A DNA stretch of 64,000 nucleotides. Origin: Pectinatus haikarae (GTDB lineage Bacteria; Bacillota; Negativicutes; Selenomonadales; Selenomonadaceae). Position numbers and translations under genes: made by a program. Below, one piece after another: positions 17,138 through 25,916 of this stretch. Every line of letters begins with the position of its first letter. Position 1 is the first letter of the stretch. The DNA lies in NCBI RefSeq assembly GCF_030813505.1, contig NZ_JAUSUE010000015.1; one strand, 5' to 3'. The notes beneath the pieces are model-generated. The model was not told where the DNA came from and made no database searches. It saw only the letters and a program-made list of their open reading frames with translations.

Positions 17138-18424
17138 ATGACGATGAAACACAGCTATTTTATGCAGGCAATCAATGAATTTGACATACCGGGAACTGCT
17201 CTGGCACAGGCAGCAGCTTGTGTTCGTTACGATATTGAGCAAGGTTTATCCGGTAATCCCAGCTCTTTAAAAATGCTTAGATCTTATATAGGTCTTCCCA
17301 CCGGCAATGAAACGGGTGAGTATCTGGCGCTGGATTTTGGCGGTACAAATTTGCGTGCTGCCTTAGTGCATTTAGATGGCAATGGTAATTTCAAAATCAG
17401 CAAAAAAGTTGCTAAACCATTAAAGTTTTCCGGTCTGTATGATTTTATCGGTTCCGGTTCCAAGGGCAGTGAGCTTTTTGACTTTATTGCATCTGTCATC
17501 GACGAAGCGATCGACGGCGATCGAAAGAAAAAATACTATCTTGGCCACACATTTTCCTTTCCCTCAAGGCAGACAAATATATATAACGCCAGCTTGATGA
17601 CCTGGACAAAGGAATTTGCCACCAGAGATGTCGAGGGAAAAATAGTCAATGATCTTCTTAAAGAGGCACTGCAGAGACAGAATATCGGCAATGTGGAACC
17701 TGTTGCAGTAATAAATGATACAGTAGCCGTACTTCTATCGGCAGCCTATAAATCTGCAGACACTTATATAGGCTCTATCTATGCTACAGGGCATAATACA
17801 TGTTATTTTGAAAGAAGCACTGATTCAATTCCATCACCTATGATCTTAAATCTTGAAATAGGCAATTTTGATAAATTGTCTGTTAATAAATATGACAGCC
17901 ATCTTGCCGCTGCCTCAGAATATCCTTATCAGCAGCGCTTGGAAAAAATGGTATCCGGGCGCTATCTTGGTAAATTATTTTCCTACTGTGTTCAGGATAT
18001 ATATGATATGCATACATTACCTGCCTTCATCAGTGAGGACCTTTCTTTTGTTCTGAATGTTTCTGATACAGATTTTTCTCCTGTAGTAAAACTTTTCAAA
18101 GCCCGCTCCAATATTGATCTTTCTTTGGAAGATGCCCTATTTATCCAAAAACTGGCTGCATCTATAGTAAATCGTTCAGCCCGCCTCACCGCCGCGACCT
18201 ATTGCGGTATTTTATGGCACATATTTCCAGATACACTTCCGCCGCACAAAATAGTCATAGATGGTTCACTTTTTGAAAAAATGCCCGGCGTAGAAGGCAG
18301 CATGTATAAAGCTCTCAATGAAGTGCTCGGTGCTGATGCTGCCGGGATCACTTTAGCGGCAGAAAACGGCGGCTCCATTTTGGGTGCAGCTATAGCAGCG
18401 GCTATGAGCAAAAAAAGACAATGA
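17138..18424 (+). CDS. Eukaryote-type hexokinase
   Basis: This 428-aa sugar kinase belongs to the hexokinase family proper rather than the usual bacterial ROK or Glk families. It has the phosphate-1 loop LDFGGTNLR (65-73), the sugar-binding TFSFPSRQ (138-145) and LMTWTKEF (153-160), the catalytic Asp194 in INDTVAVL, and ATGHN (216-220) as the second glycine loop. It also has EIGNFD and EKMVSGRYLG, which parallel the eukaryotic strings around the glucose site. It should phosphorylate glucose or other hexoses with ATP. Two in-frame ATGs (17138 and 17144) are possible starts. It ends 10 bases before rpoN, so the two are probably co-transcribed. Confidence 0.9.
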   Translation: MTMKHSYFMQAINEFDIPGTALAQAAACVRYDIEQGLSGNPSSLKMLRSYIGLPTGNETGEYLALDFGGTNLRAALVHLDGNGNFKISKKVAKPLKFSGLYDFIGSGSKGSELFDFIASVIDEAIDGDRKKKYYLGHTFSFPSRQTNIYNASLMTWTKEFATRDVEGKIVNDLLKEALQRQNIGNVEPVAVINDTVAVLLSAAYKSADTYIGSIYATGHNTCYFERSTDSIPSPMILNLEIGNFDKLSVNKYDSHLAAASEYPYQQRLEKMVSGRYLGKLFSYCVQDIYDMHTLPAFISEDLSFVLNVSDTDFSPVVKLFKARSNIDLSLEDALFIQKLAASIVNRSARLTAATYCGILWHIFPDTLPPHKIVIDGSLFEKMPGVEGSMYKALNEVLGADAAGITLAAENGGSILGAAIAAAMSKKRQ

Positions 18425-18434
18425 GGACAGCGAA

Positions 18435-19799
18435 ATGAAACAAGATCTGAGTCTCAGCATAAAACAAAAAATGATCATGACGCCGAGAATGCAGCAGGCC
18501 GTAAAAATTCTTCAAATGTCTTCGCAGGAACTTCATGAGACCATTGAACAGGAATACAATGAAAATCCTACTTTGGAATTTGCAGAACCTGCCCCTGATA
18601 TTTCTGCCGACACTCCCGAAAAACTCAATGCCGAGGATATTAAAAAATTAGCTGAATTTCTTGAAGGCGGCAGCACTGCCCATCACACCGCAGCATCCGG
18701 TGAAGGCTATGATTTCAAAAGATTGCCGGCGCCCTGCAAAGACCTTGCCGATAATCTTTATGAACAAGCCGGTATGACTTTCAGCAGCGAGCAGGAACAT
18801 CGCATCGCTGATTATATCATAGGCTGCATCGATGAAAAAGGCTATCTTACAATTTCTGCGGAAGAAATAGCAGCTCTCACCAAAACAGAACTGCAGTCGG
18901 TAAAAAACATTCTCAGTATCATTCAAACCTTTGAACCAGCCGGCATAGGCGCCCGTGATCTGTCAGAATGTCTGCGTCTTCAAGCCTGCAGCCTTGGTCT
19001 TTATAATGGTCTTGTAGCTGTTATCATCGACAAGTATCTTCACAATCTTGCCAAAAATCAGTTGAAATTAATAGCTGAAAAAGAAAACTGCCCCATTATC
19101 GACGTGCAAAATGCCGCTGATACAATAAAACAGTTCGATCCTAAACCGGGTGCAGCATACGGCAATGAAGAAATAGAACATATAATCCCCGATGTTACTG
19201 TCCGAAAAATTGATGATAAATATATCATTTTTGTAAATGAATACACCGTTCCCAGTCTGCGTATCAGTGATCTTTACCGCAATACACACAGTATGGACAA
19301 ACAAACAAAAAAATATGTTGAGCAGCGTGTCAACTCAGCTATATGGCTGATAAACAGCATAGAGCAGCGCAGACAAACCCTTTATAATGTGGCCTCCCAG
19401 ATCGTTTTCCATCAGAAAACCTTTTTTGACAAGGGTTCCTCTTATCTGCGTCCTCTGTCTATGAAAACGATAGCAGAAATATTAAATATACATGAGTCTA
19501 CGGTAAGCCGGGCCATAGCCAATAAATATATGGAAACACCGCACGGCATTATAGGCATAAGAAAATTTTTTACTGCTAACGTCGTATCTAAACCCACCGG
19601 TGAAGAAATTATAGCCATACAAATAAAACAGCTTATAAAAGACTTTATTAATAACGAAGACATTACCAAACCATTGAGCGATCAGAAAATATGTGACTTA
19701 CTGAAAAAACAAGGTATAGATATATCTCGCCGAACAGTTATGAAATATCGTGAACAGCTTGGTTATCAGTCATCTCCCAGCAGAAAACAATATAAATAA
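18435..19799 (+). CDS. rpoN: RNA polymerase sigma-54 factor
   Basis: The 454-aa protein has the three regions of sigma-54. The Gln/Leu-rich activator-interacting N-terminus is at about 1-50 (MTPRMQQAVKILQMSSQEL). The core-binding domain is at about 85-280. The DNA-binding C-terminus has an HTH around 350-375 (IHESTVSRAIANKYM) and the RpoN box SRRTVMKYREQ near 432-442. It directs transcription with enhancer-binding activators. It follows the hexokinase gene closely and ends at a perfect hairpin. No sigma-54 activator gene is adjacent. Confidence 0.96.
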   Translation: MKQDLSLSIKQKMIMTPRMQQAVKILQMSSQELHETIEQEYNENPTLEFAEPAPDISADTPEKLNAEDIKKLAEFLEGGSTAHHTAASGEGYDFKRLPAPCKDLADNLYEQAGMTFSSEQEHRIADYIIGCIDEKGYLTISAEEIAALTKTELQSVKNILSIIQTFEPAGIGARDLSECLRLQACSLGLYNGLVAVIIDKYLHNLAKNQLKLIAEKENCPIIDVQNAADTIKQFDPKPGAAYGNEEIEHIIPDVTVRKIDDKYIIFVNEYTVPSLRISDLYRNTHSMDKQTKKYVEQRVNSAIWLINSIEQRRQTLYNVASQIVFHQKTFFDKGSSYLRPLSMKTIAEILNIHESTVSRAIANKYMETPHGIIGIRKFFTANVVSKPTGEEIIAIQIKQLIKDFINNEDITKPLSDQKICDLLKKQGIDISRRTVMKYREQLGYQSSPSRKQYK

Positions 19800-19836
19800 A
19801 AACAATGCCGGATAAACACATCCGGCATTGTTTTTA
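19798..19836. terminator. Bidirectional terminator between rpoN and the chemoreceptor gene
   Basis: A 13-bp perfect stem (19801-19813 and 19820-19832, 6-nt loop) is flanked by A and T runs on both sides. The genes converge on it. Confidence 0.9.
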
Positions 19837-19846
19837 TTTATTGAGG

Positions 19847-20689
19847 TCATTTATAGCTTTCCATAAAACCATCCAAATCATCCGCTGCTTTTGTAATATG
19901 ACCAAGAGTGGCCGTTATCTCCTCTGTTGAGGCAGCCTGCTCTTCACTGATCGCCGCTACCGTTTCTATCGACTTGAATATCTCAGCCACTGCATGATTC
20001 ATTTCTTCCAGAATAGAATTAATCTGCTCAGTCGCAGTCTTGGACTGATCAGCAAGCTTACGTACTTCCTCGGCAACAACAGCAAAACCTCTGCCATGCT
20101 CACCGGCTCTTGCCGCTTCTATAGCTGCATTCAATCCGAGCAAATTTGTCTGCTGTGCAATATTATTGATAAACTCAATAACTTTTGCGGTTTCACCGCT
20201 TTTTCTCTTCAGATTGGTTGCCTCTGTTATCGAACCCTGCCCTGATTTTGCCAGCTCACTGGCACTGTTTGCCACCTGTTCTATTGATTGATAGGCCACC
20301 TGCGCGGACTTGGCCACATCCTGAACAGCTTTCAGCAGTTCAACATTTGACTTCATATCTATGCCGCTACTGACTGTGCCGATTACTTTATTATCAATTC
20401 CGTAAATCGGAGAAAAAATTGCTCTTATTGGCACACCATACACATGTTCTTCCGTATCTTCCTCTACGATTGATCTGCTGTTTATACTCTTCTCAATAGC
20501 TGTTGTGATTGGTTTTCCCGGTTCAATATCTATGTCAAATTTTTTGCCTTTTTCATAGCTTATATATTTTTCATGATCGGTAAGCGCCACGACCAAATCT
20601 TCACGAACAATATTTTTAATATATGGCATAACCACTTTAAATGCATTCAAAATATCTTCATTTGTCTTTATATTTTCCGGATAATTCAT
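19847..20689 (-). CDS. Soluble methyl-accepting chemotaxis-type receptor
   Basis: This 280-aa chemoreceptor has no membrane segment. The N-terminal ~110 residues form a sensor domain ending in a PAS/Cache-like strand pattern (IFSPIYGIDNKVIGTVSSGID). A short cytoplasmic signalling domain follows, with the conserved hairpin tip (INNIAQQTNLLGLNAAIEA and AGEHGRGFAVVAEEVRKLA). It should signal to CheA/CheW from the cytoplasm. The sensor ligand is unknown. The gene stands alone after a shared terminator. The ATG at 20689 has GAGAGGATG upstream. Confidence 0.9.
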   Translation of the reverse strand: MNYPENIKTNEDILNAFKVVMPYIKNIVREDLVVALTDHEKYISYEKGKKFDIDIEPGKPITTAIEKSINSRSIVEEDTEEHVYGVPIRAIFSPIYGIDNKVIGTVSSGIDMKSNVELLKAVQDVAKSAQVAYQSIEQVANSASELAKSGQGSITEATNLKRKSGETAKVIEFINNIAQQTNLLGLNAAIEAARAGEHGRGFAVVAEEVRKLADQSKTATEQINSILEEMNHAVAEIFKSIETVAAISEEQAASTEEITATLGHITKAADDLDGFMESYK

Positions 20690-21019
20690 TACGATTTGAC
20701 ATCCTCTCTACACAAGTCCCTTATCAATACACAAACTGCTGAATAACACAATTATCGTCTCTTGATTGTAATTTATTCATACAAAAAAGTCAATTTTTTA
20801 TATTTTTAATACGAAATGATTCTTTTTTTCTCCTTTCATGCATATCCCTAAAAAAGTTATTTTATTCACAAACAAGCGTCATGTGGCTTACTCTTATCAA
20901 ATCTATTTAAAATGGCATAAAATAGGGCTTTGTGGTATAGCGATATGTATTAAGAGTATGCATTAATACGCATGTTTATGTATTTATTTTTGACGAATTT
21001 TTGACGGAAGAAACCAACA
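20690..21019. other. Intergenic region at the left edge of the accessory segment
   Basis: No gene is visible here. It contains GTTATTTTATTCACAA at 20856-20871, which recurs exactly at 28476-28491 in the ndh promoter. It also contains ATTTTTGACGAATT at 20986-20999, which recurs at 28399-28412 beside the integrase remnant. The stretch after 20930 is A/T-rich and contains short tandem TTTTTGACG units. Confidence 0.5.
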
Positions 21020-21625
21020 ATGAAAAGAATAACTGTATCAATCTCAGCTATCATTATCTTTGCCGCTGGATTTATGCTTGGCTGCAACAACAGCAGTAAA
21101 TCAGCAGCTATTAACAATGTTGAAGCACAATCGGCGCTCCCTGCAGCTATAAATCATCCAAACACAGTGAACGCTGCTAGGAAGTTGCATTCAGTCCCGG
21201 CGGCGGAGCGACGGATACCGTCGTAAAAACCATAGGAGAAGCCAAAAGTAGTATTCGGGTACAAGCTATATTCGTTTACCTCTGCACCGATCGCAAAGGC
21301 ACTTGTGAATGCGCAGAAGCGCGATATAAATGTCAGAATTATTCTGGATAAATCGCAGGAAACTGAAAAATATTCTTCAGCTAAATTTTTCGCAGATAAT
21401 AAAATCCCACTGAAGATTGATCATGATTTCCAGATTGCGCACAGCAAGATCATGATTATCGACGATATCAACATTGTCACCGACTCATTTAATTTTACTA
21501 AATCGGCTGAAAGTAAAAATGCCGAAAATATTTTGGTAATCAGGGGCAATAAAGACCTGGCTGGATACTATGTGCAAAATTGGCAATGGCGGAATATCAA
21601 GGAAAATAAAAGTAAGCCAAGTTAG
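21020..21625 (+). pseudogene. Broken phospholipase D-type nuclease (Nuc/EndA-like)
   Basis: Three reading frames must be joined to recover one protein. The first frame (21020-21226) begins with a lipoprotein-like signal (FAAGFMLGC). Sense then moves to a second frame at about 21178 (EVAFSPGGGATDTVVKTI and on). It moves to a third at about 21267 (YSFTSAPIAKALVNAQKR). The last frame carries the HKD-type catalytic motif as HSKIMIIDD followed by SFNFT, typical of single-motif PLD nucleases. Two one-base indels therefore break the gene. Either it is a pseudogene or the assembly has errors at these points. It sits at the start of the accessory region. Confidence 0.8.
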
Positions 21626-21645
21626 TCACCGGGCTTACTTTTTTC
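21610..21645. terminator. Bidirectional terminator between the PLD pseudogene and the PAP2 gene
   Basis: AGTAAGCC (21611-21618) pairs with GGCTTACT (21632-21639), with T-runs on both strands. The PAP2 stop codon is inside the right arm. Confidence 0.75.
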
Positions 21646-22183
21646 TCTTAAGAAATAATTTTCCTGATAGATACCACGCAGCTGCTCCCGCGGAGATTCC
21701 TAAAAAAGCTCCAGCCAGCACATCGCTTGGGTAATGCATAAAAAGGTATACCCGTGAAAATGCTATGCCAACGGCCAACACAATCATCAGTAAAATCCAG
21801 CGGTTTCTTATTCCTCTGACCATAGCGAATGCAGCTGCAAAAGATGAAAATGCATGTGCTGAGGGGAAAGAATAATTATTAGCCGCGGGCATATGAAGGT
21901 GTAAGGGTACCCACGGATAATCAATGCAGGGCTTTGATCGCATAACAGTATGTTTCAGTAAATCATCACCGATAATCAAACTAAAAAACAATGCAATGAA
22001 AACAGCTATTCCCGTACGCCGGTATTTTCTTATACAGAACAGGATAACCCCAAAAAAAATCCATATTTTTCCTGCATTACCCGACCAAGATAAGCTTTTC
22101 ATAAAAGGCGTAATCGTACCACTAACCAGATTATTTTGTATCCAGAATATTATATTATGATCTAAAGCCATGAGCCATTCCAT
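21635..22183 (-). CDS. PAP2-family membrane phosphatase
   Basis: This 182-aa integral membrane protein has the three phosphatase motifs: K77-x6-KP (RP is KP here), PSAH (107-110), and SR-x5-H-x3-D (Ser143, Arg144, His150, Asp154). Likely substrates are lipid phosphates such as undecaprenyl pyrophosphate or phosphatidic acid; the sequence does not decide. I start at the ATG at 22183 with AGGA about 12 bases upstream. The in-frame GTG at 22192 is too close to that site. It is a single-gene unit between terminators. Confidence 0.88.
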   Translation of the reverse strand: MEWLMALDHNIIFWIQNNLVSGTITPFMKSLSWSGNAGKIWIFFGVILFCIRKYRRTGIAVFIALFFSLIIGDDLLKHTVMRSKPCIDYPWVPLHLHMPAANNYSFPSAHAFSSFAAAFAMVRGIRNRWILLMIVLAVGIAFSRVYLFMHYPSDVLAGAFLGISAGAAAWYLSGKLFLKRKK

Positions 22184-22434
22184 TATTATCACTTATCCTA
22201 TTGCTATTAAATTTTGTATATTATAACATACATTGCTGGGGTACGTCGGTAAAAGTTGTAAATCGGCAGGAAAATTCCTACCGATTTACTTTGAATTTCT
22301 AAGTTTTTTCCAATTTGTTACCAGTGACTAACGGATAAATGTTGATATATCAAGCTTTTGTTGACTGCTTATAATTGCTGTTACTCCCTGATTGCTCCCC
22401 AAATTTTGAGGTTGATTACTGAAAATATGAGGAT
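22184..22434. other. Intergenic region upstream of the PAP2 gene
   Basis: An imperfect hairpin (arms 22258-22270 and 22277-22289) is present. The rest has stops in all frames and no recognisable gene. It may be decayed sequence of the accessory segment. Confidence 0.4.
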
Positions 22435-22482
22435 AGAAAAATGCCGCTGATTTTGTAGCTACTATACAGTATCAGCGGTATT
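22435..22482 (-). terminator. Terminator after the esterase gene
   Basis: Arms 22440-22451 and 22471-22482 form a 12-bp stem with one G-U pair. On the minus strand it is followed by TTTTTC. It lies about 120 bases beyond the esterase stop. Confidence 0.7.
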
Positions 22483-22600
22483 TGCTCTATACTATTTGGT
22501 TGATTGCTTACCCAAAATAGCGTATCAGTAAATTCAAAAATAGAGACAGATACATTTTTGTTTAATTAACCCTATTGTGATTACATAGAGCTTAGATGTA

Positions 22601-24388
22601 TTATTTTTGAATATCTGTTGGTGCAGTATCCTTCAATTTCTTTCTAACTGAATCTGACGTCCAACCTTCTGCATATATATCACTGGCGCCATCTGGCGTA
22701 AACTGTGCAGAATTTAGATGTGCTGTACCAGAACCAATTTTAACTTTCCCGTCAGAATCGCGGCCAAGCCACTTATTTTTAAGCTGTGCAATCTTGCCCC
22801 GTCTTAATTCTGTTTTTCTATTTTGTGCAAAAAGCCAAGTAAAAGGATAATCCAATTGATATCCATACTTCCACGTTGACATATGGTTACCTCGTGTAAA
22901 TGTTACCCAATTTATGCCTGTTCCAGGACTATTATTCTGATGCTGTGTCAGATTTTTTTCTCTCTCATTCTGTTTTTCAAGACTTAAATATGGATCCCAT
23001 TCATCATAAGCAATTTTAACACCAGCCGCTGCATAATAATCAGATAATGCACGCCATTCACCAATTCCCATAGGATCATCAGCACAAGTAGATACCAAAA
23101 TATTATCATCTGAAATCATGTAATACCAGTTCTGATAATTTTCTTTGTCCAGACCAAAGCCGTTAAAACTAATAGTATCATTTTCCGGCGAACGAGCTGG
23201 TGCTCCATTATTTTGAAATGGTTTGTCATAACTATTAGACCACTGGGCACCTACCAATGCAAGACCTGCAAAGAAATTATCTCGTTGCGCAGCCATATTA
23301 AGGAGCAACATGCCACCCATGGATTGTCCCGTACCATAAATACGATTTGTATCAATATAGCCTTTATATTTCTCTAAAATATGATCGAGTAGCTCCCATA
23401 CAGCAGTATTTGCTTCACTGGAAGCCACAACATCATTAGTCGAACGCCGATTATTTTCAATTTGTGGTACAACGATGATAGCTGGATTTTTGGACTGAAC
23501 AGTGGCTTCTGATAATTTTACGGCTGCCTTAGAGGAAGTTATAGCTGCCATAGGATCCATATCATTTGCACCAGCATGTTCCATGTGTACGACTAATGAA
23601 ATATGCCCCTTATAATTATTTAATGTTGCCTCATCCGGTACATAGATAGAATACGGTAATTCAAAGTCTTCATATTTCCCCGTATATTCGCTATAGCAAT
23701 GTGTCGCCTTAAATGCATTCTGTCCTATGTAGTGTATTGTCCATCCACTTTCTGGACCGAATTCCGGTAAAATTATATGAGATTTATCAGTTGTTATTAC
23801 AGCCCGCATTCTACCCTGATCGTCCTGCTTTTGTGTCATTGTGTAATTTTTAAATTCCTGTTTACTGTCGGTTATCAATCCTTTTTCTCCAGTAATATCA
23901 TTTTTTTGCACGACTCCAGCCATCATAGAAGTAGTATACGGTAAATTTTGCCCTTTAAGCATATATGTATTATTAAGTTCAATGATAGCATAACGTCCAT
24001 ATTTTGTACCTCCAGTCTTAGATGGTGCTGGCGCATTATTCACATAGACCTTAGTAATTTGACCTTCATTGCCCTGTATATCATCACCATCACGTTCAAT
24101 AGACTGATCAAATCCATACTCTTGTTCTTGCATTGTAACATAATCATTAATTTTAAACGTATCCTTATGAACTGTTGCCGCATCAATAGATTGATTGTAT
24201 TCTACGATAATAGCAGAGGGTTTAGCACCTTCAAGATCCACAAATCCATAGGTGTTCACACCAATAATCGCATCATCGGCTGATATGTTAATCGGAGATA
24301 TAGCCGCATGACTAAGGTTAGGTGTAAAAAAGGTTAAGAGTATTGCTGGAAATATCTTTAAGAGTATCTTTTTTATTTCATTTTTCAT
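22601..24388 (-). CDS. Exported alpha/beta-hydrolase esterase (EstA / PHB-depolymerase-like)
   Basis: This 595-aa protein has a Sec signal peptide (hydrophobic 9-23, cleavage near SHAA at 26-29). The N-terminal ~220 residues are strand-rich and resemble the Ig-like domain that precedes the catalytic domain in Thermotoga EstA-type esterases. The hydrolase domain holds the nucleophile elbow GTGQSMGG with Ser356. Candidate acid and base are near Asp446-447 (CADDP) and the His of GNHMSTW. It probably hydrolyses ester bonds of polymeric or plant-derived substrates outside the cell. The ATG has GGAAGAGG upstream. It is transcribed alone and ends at a hairpin terminator. Confidence 0.8.
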   Translation of the reverse strand: MKNEIKKILLKIFPAILLTFFTPNLSHAAISPINISADDAIIGVNTYGFVDLEGAKPSAIIVEYNQSIDAATVHKDTFKINDYVTMQEQEYGFDQSIERDGDDIQGNEGQITKVYVNNAPAPSKTGGTKYGRYAIIELNNTYMLKGQNLPYTTSMMAGVVQKNDITGEKGLITDSKQEFKNYTMTQKQDDQGRMRAVITTDKSHIILPEFGPESGWTIHYIGQNAFKATHCYSEYTGKYEDFELPYSIYVPDEATLNNYKGHISLVVHMEHAGANDMDPMAAITSSKAAVKLSEATVQSKNPAIIVVPQIENNRRSTNDVVASSEANTAVWELLDHILEKYKGYIDTNRIYGTGQSMGGMLLLNMAAQRDNFFAGLALVGAQWSNSYDKPFQNNGAPARSPENDTISFNGFGLDKENYQNWYYMISDDNILVSTCADDPMGIGEWRALSDYYAAAGVKIAYDEWDPYLSLEKQNEREKNLTQHQNNSPGTGINWVTFTRGNHMSTWKYGYQLDYPFTWLFAQNRKTELRRGKIAQLKNKWLGRDSDGKVKIGSGTAHLNSAQFTPDGASDIYAEGWTSDSVRKKLKDTAPTDIQK

Positions 24389-24541
24389 GTTCCTCTTCCT
24401 TTTCGACTAAGTTATAATCAATTACATTATATTTACTGTTCACTGTAAAATGATATTGAATAATTAGAAAAAAGCTTATAATGATTTTTTCTCAAAAAAA
24501 TAATCATTACTACACAACCATGTCTATAAAATTTACTACCA

Positions 24542-24592
24542 AAAATTAAAACCTCGCACTGGATTTTATACCAATACCGAGGTTTTAATTTT
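24542..24592 (-). terminator. Terminator after the small Gln/Lys-rich gene
   Basis: A 15-bp perfect stem (24542-24556 with 24578-24592, 21-nt loop) begins just after the stop of the small exported protein gene, with T-rich sequence in the distal arm on the minus strand. Confidence 0.7.
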
Positions 24593-24598
24593 AACTGC

Positions 24599-24895
24599 TT
24601 AATATCGTTGTGGTTGCTGATATTGATCTGGAGCTTGCTGTTGGTTTTGTTTTTGATCCTGCTTTTGTTTTTGATCCTGTTGTTGCATAGGTTTTTTGTT
24701 GCTATCTTCTTTACATTTTTCTTTTTGTTCTTTTTTTTGTTTTTTCTGAGAAATCGGTTTCTGATTATCTTGAGATTGTTGTATTTGGCTGGGATATTGT
24801 TCCTGCGGTGTTGGGGCCGCATTTACAATTGAGGTCCCAAGTATCCCCGTTACCATAGCTGCACCAACTACTAATGTTGATATTTTTTTAATCAT
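24599..24895 (-). CDS. Small exported low-complexity Gln/Lys-rich protein
   Basis: This is a 98-aa protein. The signal peptide (MIKK, hydrophobic core, GILGTSIVNAAP) resembles the leaders of the two small proteins at 26.45 and 26.7 kb (LGTTLVEAHP and FGTTIVSAHP). The mature part is almost wholly Gln, Lys, Asp and Pro, with DQKQKQDQKQNQ repeats, so it is probably disordered. The ATG at 24895 begins the signal peptide; a GTG nine bases upstream is possible. Function is unknown. A lysine-rich secreted chain could bind polyanions at the surface, but that is a guess. Confidence 0.65.
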   Translation of the reverse strand: MIKKISTLVVGAAMVTGILGTSIVNAAPTPQEQYPSQIQQSQDNQKPISQKKQKKEQKEKCKEDSNKKPMQQQDQKQKQDQKQNQQQAPDQYQQPQRY

Positions 24896-24976
24896 TCTTA
24901 TCACGCTTTCTATAATATAATATTTTATATATTATATTACAATGTGACATTTATATCAATAATTTCATTGTTCATT

Positions 24977-25273
24977 TTAAAAACCTACCTTCCACATAAT
25001 TTGTCCGCCGTCGACTTTCCCTTGAGTATCTATATTTGCTTGTAGTTCAATCGCATGGTCTTTATCATAATTACGCCGCAGCGCAACCGGGATATAGACC
25101 TTCCCGTCATTGACACCGACACCGGTACCGGCATAATAATTTTTCTTGAGATTTATTTTATACACACCGACCTGATAATCTTTATTATCTGGCTGATCAG
25201 CAACGACTGTCCGATCTGTTTTCTCAATAGCTGCAGCTGGTAGTGATGTCGTCAAGATGCCGCCTGCAGGCAA
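24977..25273 (-). pseudogene. C-terminal fragment of an exported protein, joined to prophage DNA
   Basis: A 98-codon frame starts inside terminase-derived DNA (first ~8 residues) and continues as an unrelated sequence, with DNKDYQVGVYKINLKKNYY and VNDGKVYIPVALRRNY. It looks like the C-terminal end of a strand-rich secreted protein whose 5' part is missing. No ribosome binding site fits its first ATG. I take it as a deletion-junction remnant rather than a functional gene. Confidence 0.55.
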
Positions 25274-25346
25274 GGTATTCGCTGCGCCCGGCTATTTTCC
25301 CGCCCGAAGCAATCAGCTTTGCATAGGCAGTCGTCCGATCTGTCAT
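25224..25346 (-). pseudogene. Phage terminase large subunit, N-terminal fragment
   Basis: The ATG at 25346 overlaps the terS stop by one base. It begins with TDRTTAYAKLIASGGKIAG and then YLACRRHLDD, which is the start of a P27-linked large terminase (YAK...GKI.G...C.RHL.D). Sense is lost after about 33 residues and a stop follows at 25224. The rest of terL, with its ATPase and nuclease domains, is absent, so packaging cannot occur from this locus. Confidence 0.75.
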
Positions 25347-25825
25347 CAGGCATCCAGAAATTTGATGAATTTATTTACGGTTTTGTCTTCTTTGACAGGC
25401 ACGATCAGCTTCAGCCGATCTGTCGTGGCAAGACCAAGCTTTGTGCTGCACTGCATAATCTGTTTGACATAGCGTTCCTGCGCTGACAGGTAAGGCGATA
25501 CCGTTTCATATTTTTCATAACCATTTTTGAGGTAACCAGTGTCACCATATTTTTGGATATGCTGCACAAGTTTCATATACCGACTCCAGGCATTGGTATA
25601 TATTGCAAGGATGGCCAGATCAAGATTATCCAGCAAATCGATCTGTCCAGCATTGGCAACAACGCGGGTAAATTCGGCTGCGGTATCTTCATCAAACCAG
25701 GCAGGCGGTGAAAGCGCATCGCGCGGCAGTTTTATTTTCTTTTCCTGCTGGCGTCTGGCGCTGCGTTTGTTTTTCCCTATTTTTCCGGTCGATATGTCTA
25801 CAACTTTTCGCGGTCTTCCCGGCAT
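25346..25825 (-). CDS. Phage terminase small subunit, P27 family
   Basis: The 159-aa protein has the pattern of P27-type small terminases. It starts with a basic MPGRPRK region, then LPRDALSPPAWFDEDTAAEF, a helical segment AILAIYTNAWSRYMKLV, and LSAQERYVKQIMQCSTKLGL near the C-terminus. In a phage it would recognise the packaging site and recruit TerL. Ribosome binding site GAGGTG precedes the ATG. It lies between an HNH pseudogene and a truncated terL, the usual phage order. It is therefore an intact-looking gene in a dead module. Confidence 0.85.
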   Translation of the reverse strand: MPGRPRKVVDISTGKIGKNKRSARRQQEKKIKLPRDALSPPAWFDEDTAAEFTRVVANAGQIDLLDNLDLAILAIYTNAWSRYMKLVQHIQKYGDTGYLKNGYEKYETVSPYLSAQERYVKQIMQCSTKLGLATTDRLKLIVPVKEDKTVNKFIKFLDA

Positions 25826-25916
25826 GCTATCACCTCTTTTTAGAATTTTTCATTTCTGGCATTTTTGCGCGAAAAAAGACCAACTGCGGTACTATATTTT
25901 CATCTCTGAAACTTTT

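Noticed and set aside
24433..24832. Long frames on both strands across the Gln/Lys-rich gene
   Set aside because: They are low-complexity shadows (poly-Lys/Asn and poly-Leu/Phe) of the codons for Gln and Lys.
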